Origin: Viscum album
Lineage: Eukaryota; Streptophyta; Magnoliopsida; Santalales; Viscaceae
Assembly (NCBI GenBank): GCA_963277665.1
Contig: OY728125.1
Coordinates: forward strand, 1,709,790,889-1,709,854,888
DNA: 64,000 nt
Direction: 5' to 3'
Shown here one piece after another: positions 38,771 to 53,640 of the stretch. Within the stretch, counting starts at the first letter, position 1; every line of letters begins with the position of its first letter. Below the pieces are notes generated by a model. That model saw only the letters and a program-made list of their open reading frames with translations. It was not told where the DNA came from and searched no databases. Both the position numbers and the translations under genes were made by a program.

Positions 38771-40770
38771 GAATAATATAATCCTTTATTTTTTCTTCGA
38801 TCAATTTATACTTCATCTTTTACTCTAAGAAATTAAGATGAATTTTTTATTCCTAAAGCACTTACGGATCACAAGATCCAGAATAGAATGATAATTCATT
38901 CCCTTTATCTATAGTTAAAATAAGTTTAGAACCGGTTATCCAATATTGATAAATCATTGTATGGTGAAGTAATATGTTAATCTATAAAACCTTATCCAAT
39001 GTTCGACTTAAATTCGTTCATAAATGGCTGACCTTATAACCCTTATGAAAGAAAAAAATAATAAACTTTAGAAACAAGGTAACTAAATTTCCAAATCAAC
39101 TTATCATTAATCCCCCATAAAACATGAAGTAGCCCTTAATTATCACATACTAAAATTATGAATACCTTACTCATGTATTCTATTGATATATGGAACTAAC
39201 CAGAATTACCATAAAAACATATTGAAAGCATATATGATTCCTAATTCCCTGAATAAAATCACATATTATCAAATATATTCTTTACATCAGTAAATGTTGT
39301 AAACTCCATCAATGATAACATTAAAACTTGTTCTACAAATCATTAATCTGCTCCATGGTCAATAATAATATTCAATTTAATTTATCCATATTTATAATCC
39401 TTTTATCCAAACTAAACACTATTTAATTAACATCATAATAATATTTTGTTTTATCTTCCCTTAATTATAATATCAACTTTCCATTAAATATATTTTCAAT
39501 TCCATCAGTAGTATTTAACATATTTTTTTCAAATCCTTAACAAAAAATTATTACAGAACCATTCTTATGTATTTAATGATTAATATAACATAATACTTGA
39601 TTTATTGTACATTAATAGTTTAGTCACGCCACATAATTCCAAAAACATTAACTAGTCTTCATCATCTTATTCATTAATAGCTATTTAATTTCTTATATAA
39701 TTAATAGTCTCTTAATATTTAATATAAACCCATTACTAATACATTCTTATTGATTACTTTCATGACTTTTCCGATTAAAATATTATTTTCATAATTATCA
39801 TACTTTCTAGATTGAAATAATTCAATAGACTATGATACCTTAGGGGGAAAATTATTCCCATCCATTACCTTAACAAAACTATTCAGTTTTTCCATTAAAA
39901 TTGCTTTATTTTTTCCTTTATTTCCACAAACAAAACTACTTCTCACCCCTCTGAGATGTACCCTTGAGTGCTTCAGTCAACATTCATGGATTATAGAAAA
40001 TTTAATCTTCAATCCAATATAGTCTCTACTATTGTAACACTTAATTAAATCTATCCTTCACTTCTTTGTTGAATTTGATAGCCTGTTAAGGTGAACACTA
40101 TTAATCATGTTCCATTATAACTGATTAGTTATAATGATAATATCCATCACTCTAGTCAATATAATATTTGGCTACTCAATAGCAAATTTTCCATCATATT
40201 AATTATTAACTCAGTTCTATCTAGTTTCCTCCACTGGATAAAACAAAAAAAACCTAGTGTGATCAATACTAATCATAGAATAAAATAACATAATCATAAA
40301 GAAATTACTTATATGATTTTTTAACCATTACACATTATTTTTAATCTATTAAGCCATAAGTTTATACTATGTAATCCATATTATTTATCAATTTAAATCA
40401 TTAATGATGGTTTGTAAAGAGTTAGTAAAATTCCATAACATATCCACATGGAGTGTAAAACTTGGTGTATAGAAAGGCCCATTATCATGAACCACCTAAT
40501 GATCATGTCCAGATTAATACACCTTTTTGGATTCATTTCCCTTAAGTACCTATAAGGTAGATACATATCCACTTGTAGTATCTTTACATGTATGTAACAT
40601 CTTGGAAACCACTCACTCAATCGTTTAACAAAATTTAATGACATTTTCCTATACTATGACTCATTCTTTAAATTATCCTTAGTTATATCCCAAGAAATGT
40701 CCTTAAAACTATCCCTAGGGACATCACCAATGTTTTACCATCCTATATTCAAAAGGTTAACTAATCATTT
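38771..40770 (-). other. Rest of the short internal region
   Basis: About 2 kb between the polyprotein tail and the primer-binding site, where gag, protease and reverse transcriptase would lie in a full element. I recognise none of them. The minus open frame 40393-40644 (83 residues, basic and hydrophobic) near the gag position has no known domain. Confidence 0.4.
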
Positions 40771-40784
40771 CCTCGAATACCAAC
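40771..40784 (-). other. Primer-binding site (initiator tRNA-Met)
   Basis: The minus strand reads GTTGGTATTCGAGG immediately after the 5' LTR end CTACA, close to the initiator-Met site TTGGTATCAGAGC. Confidence 0.75.
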
Positions 40785-43680
40785 TGTAGTGTCCTAGACT
40801 TTTTATATATAGTTGTTAAATAATTTTAGGTGAATGTTCAATAAATTACACAAACAAATGATTGAGGATCATAATAGTATAGTTTCTATGAAAATTATGT
40901 ACAAAATATTCTTAATTTGGTGAAATATCTTTGATATCTCCCATAGGGATCTTCCCTCTAGTACTCTTCATAAACATCCCCTACATAGAACATTTCCTCA
41001 TAACCTGGGAATGGAAACATAATAAAAGGAAATCTTAGATGATCATTAAGACAAATAAAGGAAGATACATAAGTATTATATGATCAAAAAGGGTATTATA
41101 ACATGTGAATAATATTTTAAAACCATACCCTTCATTTTAAATATCATAATCTTGAATCATGACACAAATATTGGCAGTTTATAATACATGAATCCTTTGA
41201 AAATAAAATAATATGAGCTAAGAGAGAAACAAATTGTCACAAGACATGGAGTTTTGTAATACATATAAACATAGAAATTCATTTCTATGGCAATAAAGGA
41301 TAATTGTCAATGATATCATAGTGGAATGGGTTAACTCCCCAAACCACCATTGTAGTCATGGTTAGTTCCCAAGACCATCATAGTGGATAAAGTCCCTTAC
41401 TAAACTAGGTATAATACCCATTTTAGTCATGTATATCATAATAGATATCAATATTTACCCAATACCTTGGAGGGACACATAGGTCACACCCATCACATAA
41501 TGAAAATCACTTGTATGTTTGAAATAGTAACATAAAACATTCATCATATCATTACACATGTAGTGAAATGTATTTGGTAAATATTTCATCACATCATAAC
41601 CTATAAAAAAGATACAGGTTTAATAATCATTTTATCATTTCATCATAGCATAACACATGAATATAAGTGGTATTTATAAGAGTTATATCATGGTTAAACC
41701 AATGGAATAGGAATTTTTTTTATAAAATTCATGTTATCATAATCATAAAACATTCAGAAAAAGAATAATAATGGTATCCTTGGATCATATTTCTAATAAA
41801 GCATAAGAAACCTCAAAGTATCTCTTCTTACATTAACAATGATTTATAAATAAAATTTACTTGTACTGTTTCTTGAGGAAAATGACCTTTATTTAAAAGT
41901 CACTTTTTAAAACCAAACACTATAAAATATTTTTTAATTACTTTTCATCGAAAATGAACATGAAAAACATACAAAGTAAGCTTTAAAATTAATTTAAAAC
42001 ATTTCATTTGGAAATTATCATTTCAAATTTTAAAACACTTTTGAGAAAATTTTCAAAATCCTTTTCTTTGAAAATAAACTTGGAAAAATATAAATAATTC
42101 TTTTAAGAAAATAATTGTTATAATAGTGTGAATTTTCATTTATTATTTACATATGAAAATAAAAATTTCATTCATATTTTTGATAAAATCCAAACATGTA
42201 TTGTTTGGAAAACATCTTGAATATTCCTTCAAAAACATTTTATAAAAAATTTAAACAAGTGTGAAATTTTCATTAATAAATTTTTTCATGTTTTTTTATA
42301 AAAAATTGATAAATTTTTTATAAATCATGGTTTTTTAAGAAAAATGATTTTTTTGAATACAAAGAGAAATAAAGAAGATTTTTCTTCGAAAATTATTTTC
42401 ATCTCTTGAGTACAGAAACAATGGAATATGAAGGGATACAATTTATTATATAGAAATAAACATAAGTGAAGAATGTTCATGAGCTTACTGATATATATAT
42501 CATAATTTTTAATTTTTAGAAGCATAATTATAAATAATCCCAATAAATGATGACATTATAACACAAAACTCTTACCATTTTGGTAACTTTGAATCGTAAG
42601 GCCCATGAAAGAATAAATTTAAATAAAGAATAAAATATTGTGAGAATAGGTAAATTCATGATTTTATACGTCAAATGGGATGTATACACACCTCATAAAA
42701 TAATATATGGTTATAACATAACTTATGTCTCAAAGATAGAAAATACAGACAAAAATTAACTAATAATTTTGTATCATTTTAATAATAAAACCCCCTGAAT
42801 GAGATATCTTAAAATCGATATGTAAATCCAAATATTTTTATGAATAATAAAAATAAAATAAATTCCTGGAAATTATATACCCAATATAAAATAAATTTGT
42901 GTTAAATATGTATTTTGTATCACAAATTTAAAAAATGTTAGATGGAAATCCCTTCTAACATTTGTAATATTTTGAATCATAATACTGAAAAAGAAATAAA
43001 ATAAAATGGAACTTTAGTATATTAAAAAATTATGAAATTTATTATATAACATATTAAATTGGTAGTATATACACCACTAAAAATACATGATTGTTTAAGT
43101 TTCACATGTCTCCCAAAAATAAAAAAGAGTGACTAGAAGTCCCTTAATTTAAGTCTTGACTTCGTTCATTCACATTTGAACATCCTGTATAAATATAAGT
43201 TTTTTTAAATATAATATATACCCATAATTATATATATTATACTGTATATGTTTTAATTATGACCATTTATTACTCTTTTATTACCAATTCCTTTTTAAAA
43301 TCGTGTTTCGGGCCATAACCTCATTATTTTTCATATATGTTTTGATTTTTTTTCTTTGGTCCACCTACATTGTTTAGGGTTCTATAGTCTCTAAAATAAT
43401 AATCATCAAATAATAATAATATTTATAATAAAAATATATTTATTACCAAGCATGAATAATGGTTTTGGAAAATGAGGTACGTTATGATCATAGAGATGAT
43501 AGGTCGTACATATGCATGAGTAGCGTTTCCATTTTTCAATGATCGTTATTGAAGTGGGTTATGTAATATTTTATATTTAAATAATGATAATACTATCATA
43601 AATATATTATAGTTATTTTAAATATAATTATAAATATCATCCATGTGTTTTGGTGATGAGATGAGAGAGTCGCATCACTT

Positions 43681-43710
43681 TGGGAAGGTGGTACTCCACG
43701 CGTATAAGAA
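43681..43710 (-). promoter_or_regulatory. LTR stem-loop, 5' LTR
   Basis: The minus strand reads CGCGTGGAGTACCACCTTC: stem GTGG/CCAC around an AGTA loop. Fully paired, but with different bases from the ACGG/CCGT version in the 5' copies of the window. Confidence 0.5.
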
Positions 43711-44256
43711 TGGTGTTATCATCTTTTAGAGAATGAGAAGGTAAGAAATAAAATAATATATTATCATTTAAAATTGATTAATATTTGATTAATATAATTA
43801 TTTTTTTATTTAAATCATATATATTCATTTAATTACTACTTATTATCTTTTATGCAAAGTGTTAGGAAAAAATGGATAACATCACATCACGCGACGGTAG
43901 TTCATCATACACATGAATAATCATTTCATTACCCATTTGATAAAAGTTGATAAGGTTATAGGTCTTTAATTAATATAACAACATCTCAATATATGGAAGA
44001 TAATTATCTTATTTTATCAAAATGGATTAATAAAAATTTAAGGAGTTGGAGGAATAAACCAAATAAAACTCTCGATGAATTACATTACCACTTCCTCAGG
44101 TAACCCCTGTAGGTTTTTTCCAAACTCCTTCCAATGTTGGAATTATACCAAAAATAAGGATGAGAGGATGAGAGGAGTGATTTTTAAAATTTATTTTAGT
44201 AGGTATTGGATAAACGAAAATAGTATTAAGGTCTGAATATGATTGGAGATGGGTGG

Positions 44257-44265
44257 CCTTTTATA
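44257..44265 (-). promoter_or_regulatory. TATA box, 5' LTR
   Basis: The minus strand reads TATAAAAGG in CACTTATAAAAGGCCACCC, about 1.24 kb after the LTR start. The context is the same as at 50494 and 57705 in the plus element. Confidence 0.75.
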
Positions 44266-45509
44266 AGTGAGGCGAGTGGAACACTTGTAATTGTTTGAAA
44301 AGAAAAAGGTGTACTCATTTTTTATCATTGTAAAAGGATATATAATTTATTATTATTGATACATATATATTATTCATGTATTTAGGAAATTTTAACCCTT
44401 ATCATTTATGTTTATCCCCTGGTTAACCAATTTTTAACATAATTGTAATAAATAATTTTTATTGTTTTTACAATTAATTTTGGTAAAAACTTATATTGAC
44501 CATTTTAAATAATATAAATTATTATTATTAAAAATATGGAATCAATTTCTCTAAATTAAATTTTAAAAAAAGTTTCAAATATAAATTTTTATTTAATCCC
44601 ACAGATGTAGAGAGAAATCAGGGTTTTCAAAGTGAGAATTTTCAATAGTTTACAATGTTTTTATATCAAAATTCAATGTGGAAAATTCTTCTAATGACCT
44701 AAATGGGATTAATTGTTACTTAATTAACTCATATTATTTTAAAATCAATTTAAAATATAATTTAATTTTATAATTAAATTCAAAAAAAAAGTTTATTTCA
44801 ATTATAATTTAGTATTTTTCACTATGAATAAAAAAAGTGTATTCAGAAAATTCTAAAAAAATCCATAAGATAATTTAGAAATTAAAATTTTAAAAATTAA
44901 ATTTATTTTTTAAAAATATTTTATAGAAGTTTTAAAATTTTCTTTTAAAAATATGTGTGAAAAATGTGGAAAAACTAATCTTCAAAAAATAGAGTTGAAA
45001 GCATTAAATTATGTTTATTATTATCTCTTATCTATAAAACATATTAGGTGAATTTTAAAAACTTTATTGAATAAACAAATATATATATATTTTTCATTAA
45101 AATAATTCATAAAATGTTGTTTGTTTAATTTATTTCTATGAAATGTGTTTTCATAAAAATAGTTTTTCAAAAAAGTTTTCATTTATTTTTAAATATTTCT
45201 TATTATAATTTATAACTATGTATAAAAAAGATAATTAATTTTATATACATTTTTAAACAATATATTTTCCTCATATAGTTAATGTTTTTCATATATACCA
45301 TTCCAATATCTAAGATATAGATATCATTTGAATAAATAATATTTTAATATTATGTCATGTTTTGTTTAAACTTAGTATTTCGAATAATGTAATATAAAGG
45401 AATTGTTTCATATAATGCAGGATAAACACGGTTTTTCATGTAATGAAAAATGTAAAAAAGATTAAATATTTTTGAAATAAAATATTTCACCAAATATTGC
45501 GGTGTTACA

Positions 45510-46979
45510 CTACAGGAGAAACCATAAAACGTAGGATTCAAGATGATATATTTTTTTCATTAGGGTAACTCTACATATAAATATATTTTATTGTATGAAC
45601 ATGGTAGGGGTGTTTTATAAATATATGTTTAATTTAATATTTAGAAATTTTTTTTCCATTTTAGGCTGTATATCTTTTTCATTGAAATAAAAACCCTCAT
45701 TTTTCACTGGAATAAATTTTTTTAACTAACTATTAATTATATCAAACAAATTCATCATATCAAACTTTCATTTAATAATTGCATTATCAATCCTCAAACA
45801 TGAAAAATTTTTATAAAATATTCAATTTCAATTTTTTAACATATTTTTCATTTCATGTGTAAAAATTTATTAAATACCGAGATAAAAAAAATCCAAAATC
45901 AATTTTGTTTACAAATATCCTCTATACATGATCACGAGTAATAATAATATAATTGAACCAAAATAATGAAATTATTTAACACTTTTATGAGTTTTAAAAA
46001 CATAATTTTGAACTATTCACCAAAAAATAATTCTTTTTAGAAAAATAAAAAATATCATAATGTGATTCCCAGAGTACATCTATTTTCTATTCATCATTCA
46101 CTAAGTGTTCATGAACTCATAAAAAATATTCGATGATTTTTCTAGTGTCATATATAGTAGGTAATTTTGGGTGTTCTATGATCACTAAGGAATAACACTA
46201 TCAAATATGTTAGGAGAAACCAATGCATCTAGGAGTCAAGTTGTTATCTATTATATTCTTAGTGTATCTCTATATATGAACTTATGTAGGTCGGTTCACA
46301 TTGGAGGTGTGTGTTTTTTATAGGCTATTAATAATTTTAACATCAAAAAATTATCTATTTCCATTTATGTTATATATCATTATCATATAAAAACCCCTTA
46401 TTTTATGCTAGAATAAAAAATTTCATCACACCATTAATTATGTTAATGAACTTCATTATGTGAAATATTTTTTTTAATTATATTCCAGTTCTTCATGCAT
46501 GGATGTATTTTTATAAAATTTTCAATTTAATGTTTTCAACATATTTATTCTTTTCATGTATAAAAATTTATTCAATCATGAATATAAAAAAGGTAATCAT
46601 AATAATTTTTTATAAATATATCCTCTATACTCTTTAATAAGAAATAATAATTCAGTTGAACCAAGAGCATGAAATAATTTAACACTTTTTTATTTTAAAA
46701 AATATTATTTTTCACTATTAACCTTAAAATAATTATATTTTTGAAAAATCTAAAAAAATAATCTTTTGGTTCCCAAGATTCCTTGACTTTATCTTTTCCT
46801 TACTATAAGGGTTCATGGACACTTACACATGATTCAAAGGTTTTATGCAGTGTCATTATTAGTAGGGTATTATGGGGATTCAATTATCACTAAGAGAATA
46901 TCATTATTGGAGGCTATAGGAGAAACCATCCCATATAAGATTCATGATTTTATATGTGCTATTGTTTGGGTAACTCTAC

Positions 46980-47010
<31 letters not shown>

Positions 47011-48789
47011 AGGATGCATGAGGGCGGGGTGTTTTGTATGAGATATGATTAATTTGAACATGGGATAATGATGTGTTTCCTTTTATATTATATAACATTT
47101 CCATGAAAATAACAAAACTCATTTTTGATGGAATAAAATTTTCATCCCAATATAAATTATATCAATAAAAATTAATATATCAATTTTTATTTTAATAATT
47201 ATTTTCTTGGTCCCCGTACATGTATATATTTTTATAAAATTTCCGTTTTAATTTTTTCAATATATTTATTTATTTCATGAATAAATAATTATTCAATATA
47301 AAAATTTAAAAAGTTGTCTAAAATAAGTATCATTAAAAATATCCTATATAAAATACCATAAAAAATAATTATCTGGTTGAAAAAAACACAAAATTAATTA
47401 AATCTTTTATTTTTATGGTATTTTTCACTATTAAGCTAAAATATTTATAAAATTCTCAAAAATTCAACTTATAGTTCCAAGGACCCCTCAAATTTCACTT
47501 TTCCCTTTATTTAGTGTTAATGGCCTCCAAAATAATTTTCAATAGTTTATTTATGTTTTATGTAGTAAGTTGTTGCAGGGATTCATCTATCACCAGGCTA
47601 GTAGCACCATCGAAAGTGGTAGGAGAAACCATCGCATGTAGGATTCAATATGTTATCTATGATACTATAAGGGTAACCATACATATATATATTTTGAGGT
47701 TAAATCATGTGGTAGGTTGGTGTTTTTTGTAAGATATGATTATTTTTAACTTGAGAAAAATATGTTTTTCATTGTATGTTGTATATCATTTTCATTAAAA
47801 TAAAAAAACCACATTTTATGTTGGAAGAAAACTTTTCATCACTTCATTAATTTTAAGAAATAACTTCAGCCTATTATTTTTTATTTTAATAATTATACTT
47901 TTGGTTCTCATAAATGGATTTAGTTTTATGAAATTTTCATTTCCATTTCTTCAATTTATTTATTCATTTCATGTATAAAAATTTATTAAATACAAAATTC
48001 TAAAAAATATATATTATTTAAAAATATCCATAATATAGAGTCATAAATCATAATGTTTTGGTAGAACTAAAATCAAGAATGAATTACTTTTTTTTAATAT
48101 TCAAAATTTGTGCCTTTTAATAGCCACATAAAAATATTTATAGAAAAGTAGAAAAAAAATTATCTTTCCTTTCCCAATCTTCTAGGAATTTATTTTTTCC
48201 CTTAAGAAAGTATTTATGTCCACCTTAGTAAGATTGGATAGTGTATGTGGTGTCATATGCAGTAGGGCATTGTAGGGAATCCTATATCACCAAGAAAGTA
48301 GCATTGTCAAAGGTGTTAAGAGAAACAATATCATTCATGGGTTAATAAGTATTATATGTTATTGTTAGGGTATCTCTCTATATATTATTATATGGGAGAG
48401 TTCATGTGGGAGTGGGGTATTTTTTGTAAGATATGTTTAATTTTAATACGATATAAAGTTGTATTTCATTTTCTATTACATAAAATTTTCATCTAAATAA
48501 CAAACCTCATTTTTATGCTGGAATAATTTTTTTGATAAAAGTATTAATTATATCAAACAACTCCAGCCTATCAAATTTTCATACAATAATTGTGACCTGG
48601 GTCCTCATATTTGAATAAATTTTATTGAAATATTATTTTTTATTTTTTCAACATATTTATTAATTTCATATTAGAAAATTTTTTCAATACAAAATTTTTA
48701 AATATGTCAAAAATAAAAATTTTCACATGTAACAAAACAATATTTATAATATATTTATAATTTAAAAAATTATTTTCATTGATATCTTC
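45510..48789 (+). repeat. 702-bp satellite, block C (about 4.7 units)
   Basis: Anchors at 46070, 46770, 47472 and 48174 (spacings 700, 702, 702 bp). The block begins at phase 142 of a unit, the same phase at which block B stops, so both are one array split by the Tekay-family insertion. It ends at 48789 where the plus-strand Tekay-family LTR starts. It contains (TA)n runs near 46985 and 47685 at the microsatellite position of the unit. The open frame 47514-47732 is not a gene. Confidence 0.85.
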
Positions 48790-50493
48790 TGTTACACACA
48801 CCACTAGATTTAGAGGAAACGTGATATGTCATTAATGTATGATTATTTAAATGTGACCACTGTCACATAGCCTTTATACTTGGTTTTAAGAATATGAGTA
48901 ACTAAATTATGAATAATATGTAAAAAGTTCAAGGTAAATTTATTGATTAATAATAAATCAGTTTTAATGTTTTATCAAAATCATTTTATTCTTCAGAAAT
49001 ATATTTTCTTCAAGAGTTGTTTTTATTATTTTTGGTGAAAAAATATATAATTATCAACTACAAGGTTTAGTAAATGTATTTTAAAAAATATACATAATTT
49101 TTGACATCATAATGTAAAATTTATCTTAATGTTAATTTTTGTGATTTTTTGAAAAGGGTTATTTTCCATTAAATGAGAAAAATACTAATTTTTAATAAAA
49201 GTTATATTTTTGTTTGAAGGATTTAAAAAGTTACACTTTATTGTAAAATTATTTAATTAGAATTATTTTTATAATATTATTAATAATCTTAATTGGAATA
49301 TATTTCACAATATTATTTTTTAGAAAAACATTTTTATACATAAAAAATATATTTATGAAAAAAACAATTTCTTTGTATTTTGAGTTATTATTTTAATTAA
49401 TTTCGGACACTTTTACAGTTTTAATATCTAAATATAGACACTATATTTATAATTATGAGGTGAAAATTTAGAAAATTATTCCCAATTATTTTTAGCCATT
49501 ATGAATATTAACCATAGTAAATAATTATGCCCACAGTATGGGTAAATATAGTAATAAATGATAAAAAAAATATGTTAAGGACCCAAAATGACCCTAAAAC
49601 ATTCCTTTATCTTATTAGATAAGTTAAGTTAATAGATGTACATACATTTTTAAAAAATACATCAACAGGGCACTATATTTCATTGATTTTCACGTTTATA
49701 ATTTATATATGTAAAAGATAAACCTAAAAATGTCACTTTCATGCTTTTAGTATCTATAAAATTTTGTGATGGTTATAAATACAAATTATATTTTATTATA
49801 AAAGTTTATTTGAAATATTTATTAATTTCTTATCATGGTAATTTATATTTTAATAATAGTGATTTAGTAATTACCATAAATTCATAGGCAACACAGACAC
49901 CGTATTTATTCAATTCATATAAAAATAAAATAAATTATATTAAATTTTTTAAAAAGAATAAAATGTTGATGATTTATTTATTTTTTGATTAATTTTATAG
50001 ATACATATACAATTTTGGGTATGTTTTAATGGATTTTATTTAAATTATATATTTTTCTTGATGTATTTAGAGTTAAATTAATTGAATAGTGTCAAAAATG
50101 ACATTAATAATATTTTATGATAAATAATATTTTATGAAATAATTTAAAATTCATAAAAGCATTACCATAGAACAAAGAAATGTTATATGGTTGAAAACAT
50201 AAATCATGGAACATTTTTGTATATTTTTTCCTCTTTTGGAAAAATTCTTGACCCTATAAGGGTATAAAACATTAATACTTTGGAAATTGTCAAAAGGGAT
50301 AATAGAGTTTTAAAACTAAGAGATAAGTGTAAAAACATTAACAGATATTTCACAAATGTTTATTGGATGATAATATTTAGAATAAAAATTAAATTATCTT
50401 ATAATTATATAATTTTTGTTCCATTTTGAAATAAAATATAATTTATATTCATTAATTACATTATATAATTTCATTAATGCTCTACCAATCACT

Positions 50494-50502
50494 TATAAAA
50501 GG
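50494..50502 (+). promoter_or_regulatory. TATA box, 5' LTR of plus element
   Basis: TATAAAAGG in CACTTATAAAAGGTATCCCC, about 1.7 kb into the LTR. It aligns with 57705 in the 3' LTR and with the minus element's TATA. Confidence 0.75.
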
Positions 50503-50849
50503 TATCCCCTTCTCTCTTTTCATTACACCACTTTTAGAATCCTAGATTGACCAAACCCAAAAAAATACTTTTTTAAACATTATTATTTATGATGTAGTGG
50601 TTATAACTATTATAAAATACCAACCCTATTTCATTTAAGTGGATATCAAAAATATGTCTATCGAAGAAGTGGTAGTTTTCTTTACCCACTCTTTCAAGTT
50701 TTTTCTGCTTATTCTTCCAATTAATGTGTTTTACCAATATAAAATAATAATTTCATTATAATAAATATAATTAATCTTTATTTTTATTATTTTATAACTA
50801 TATTCTATCTTTTTAACATCCTATTAAAGGACAAAACATCACTCATTCT

Positions 50850-51252
50850 TATACACATCTTATCGTATCTATATGGCGATGTAATTCATTTTTCATCACC
50901 ACATTACATGGGTGATTAAAAATATAAAACTAATTATTATATATTACATTCATGGAATAAATATGATTTTAAAATTATAATATCATAAATATATTTTTAC
51001 ATTCCAATCCATTGGAAAATGATAACATCACTCGCGTGTATGCGTGGACTACCATCTCTACAAAGTGATGCGATTTATTTTTCATTCGACAGTTACATAG
51101 ATGAAAATAAGGATGGTTTTAATGAATATATGTGATATATGTGATATATAAATGATATTAAAAAACCAAATTATTATTTAACATTTTTCTATTCCATCCA
51201 TTGAAGGAGTGAAAATAGAGTTCATGCATATGTACGGCTTACCGTCTCCATG
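50850..51252 (+). promoter_or_regulatory. Three stem-loop sub-repeats in the 5' LTR
   Basis: Three copies about 190 bp apart: near 50850-50880 (decayed), 51034-51063 (GTGG-ACTA-CCAT) and 51223-51252 (ACGG-CTTA-CCGT with outer CATG/CATG). Each is followed by a 'GATG(C/T)GATTTATTTTTCAT'-like stretch. They lie 350-760 bp downstream of the TATA box. Confidence 0.5.
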
Positions 51253-53625
51253 AATAGTGTAATTCATTTTTATGTATCTATATTTTATGAATGATAATAT
51301 ATATATATATATATGATGAATATATATTATAATTATGTCATTATTAAAATTTTGGATATGATGGAACCATGATCAATGTATAAGGACCAAAACTACGGAA
51401 TGAAAACATACATGAAAAAATAAAACAATTACCACCTAGAACAGTAATTTTAGTAAAACATTATTAATAAATGGGTAAGAAAAGGATTTAAGTAATTAAT
51501 ATATGATATTATATATATTTAACATAGTTTTATAATTATATTTATAAAAAATATGTATTTTTTATATGTGGGTTTCTAACATATATGAAGGAAGTATGAA
51601 CAGAGGTTAGGGGTTTTGTCTCAATTCTCCTTTACTAAGACATATTTTATTTGTATTCATATTATTTATTTTTTATGGAGTATATAATGACCATTTTATA
51701 TGTTATGCATTGAATCCATCATAATTCACTATATTATACGTTACAATTAGAATTATTACATACAATGGATTTCACTTCAATGTTATAAAGTGGTAAGGGG
51801 TTTCTTAAATCAATTTTCATTTCTTAGGTTATACTTATACTCCACTAACAATGTTATGAAATTATTCTACGTGAAATTACCCCTTATTTTATCATTTTTT
51901 ACCTCTAATTTTATTTTTATATTTAATTTTGTTTTACATAATCACATCATTGATTAATTCCCTCAACAATGATATGATCTTTGTTAGGTTTCTTTTTCTC
52001 AACTATTATTTTTCTGGACATATGCTATCTTATTCACCTATATAATTATATGAGGGGTATACACATCCAACTTGATATATTATATCATAAATGTTTTACA
52101 TTAATGGTATTTAATGTTTCATTTTATTTTATTTCTTTCATAGATGTTATTCTTGAAAAGTTACCAAAGTCTTAAGGGTTTATTTCACAATCTCATCATT
52201 ATTCAGAATTGTTTATGTTAATGTCTCCACTGGGGGAATTATTTTAAATTTATATCATAAAACCAATATAAATTCCATTCCTATGATTGTTTCATAAATT
52301 TACCATATTTCTATTGATTTCCACTCTTTAGGTACACAAGATACCAAAATTATGTTTTTAAGGAAATTTGACTTCTTTTTTATTCTCGGTCTAGATTATT
52401 TTTATTCCATGTCCATATTTTCCATTAAATGTTTTAAATAATTAAATTAATATTATTTAATGATTTATTAAAGATATTTTTTCCCATTTTGGAAATTTTT
52501 TAAAAAAAATTCAAAAGGAATACTCCAATAATTTTCCAAATTACGTACTTTTTAACTTACTCAACATGAAATGAGTTTCTCACCATCATGAATGCTTAAT
52601 TTACATAATAATAATTTAAAATTTTCAATTATTCACTTAAATGAAAATTATTTTCAAAATATTTTTATTTTTTAAAAGTTAATTTCAATGTGAAAAGGAA
52701 ATTTTTCTAAATAATATTTTATGGAACTGTTTTATGAAATTTCTATTCAACAACATCAATAACCCTTTTATTCCACACTGGGTATATTTTGTAATCATAC
52801 CATCATTATTCTTTCTATATATGATTTATGATCATTTTTACTAGGGAATATATTGAAATTCAATATACTAGTTCTTCTTATACAAATATGTTTTAATAAG
52901 AAATGTTGATTAATTTATATTAGTTACTCAAATAATGAATGAATTAGAATTATTAAGTAATAGGTGGGTCCCAAAAGTGTAAACCCCCTTAATGAATTGG
53001 TAAGTATCATGATTCAAATTTTTTGGATATCCTAATTAAATGGGTTTTGGGGTATATCTACCCATAGTTAAAACTATGTTAGAATAAGTCTCTGATAGCA
53101 TTTTTGAGATATCTCAAATTATACATGACATTATTATGAAATTATATTTTAATGTTCATATTATTATTTTTAAATAATTACCCAAGAAAATTTCCATTAT
53201 CGTTTTATTATTTATATGAAATCATTCGATCATAATTTCATCCAACCATATTATTCATTATGCTCATGTTATTGATTAGATTTAATATGTTTTAAGTTAT
53301 TTTCCTTTATATATAAATTATAAAATATCTATTCAAGATATTTTCAACTTTAAGGAACCATTACTAATAACTTGAGCTCACCTTTATTTTGTTTCATTTC
53401 CATCTGATATGAAGATGGAATCCATAAATGAGTTCAAGGATGCAGAATATTTATATCCACTATGTTTTTTATTTGAATTTATCAAAAGTAATATTAGATT
53501 CAAGTATCCATCTAGATAAAAAAACTACTATACTATTTAGGCCTTTGGAATATGATTTCTTATATCTTGTGACAATGTAATATGGTAACCACTGGATCTA
53601 TGATATTAGGTTTGGGGTCTTTATA

Positions 53626-53640
53626 GTTGGTATCATAGAA
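53626..53640 (+). other. Primer-binding site (initiator tRNA-Met)
   Basis: GTTGGTATCATAGAA follows the LTR end directly; TTGGTATCA is intact and the rest decayed. Confidence 0.8.

Larger units (their letters stand above)
33627..45509 (-). mobile_element. Complete Tekay-family LTR retrotransposon, LARD-like
   Basis: Two direct LTRs of about 4731 bp (33627-38357) and 4725 bp (40785-45509) enclose an internal region of only 2427 bp. On the minus strand the LTRs begin TGTAACA, a polypurine tract precedes the 3' LTR, and a Met primer-binding site follows the 5' LTR. The internal region keeps a frameshifted end of a chromovirus polyprotein, so the superfamily is Ty3/gypsy, Tekay/Del lineage. Complete Tekay elements carry several kilobases of gag-pol; most of that is missing, which makes this a LARD-like, non-autonomous copy. 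It sits in a 702-bp satellite unit whose phase resumes exactly on the other side. The LTRs have diverged noticeably, so it is old. Confidence 0.85.
40785..45509 (-). repeat. 5' LTR of the minus Tekay-family element
   Basis: Begins TGTAACACCGC on minus at 45509 and ends CTAGGACACTACA at 40785. Same order of landmarks as the 3' LTR. Open frames 42325-42543 and 45350-45541 carry no domain. Confidence 0.85.
48790..53625 (+). repeat. 5' LTR of the plus Tekay-family element
   Basis: Starts TGTTACAC (canonical TGTAACAC) inside a 702-bp satellite unit and ends TTTATA, a decayed CTACA. The open frame 51981-52175 is hydrophobic but has no domain. A (TA)n run lies at 51298-51314. Confidence 0.8.

Noticed and set aside
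51981..52175. Hydrophobic 64-residue open frame as a membrane protein
   Set aside because: AT-rich sequence yields Phe/Ile/Leu-rich frames by chance; the frame lies in an LTR and has no recognisable domain.
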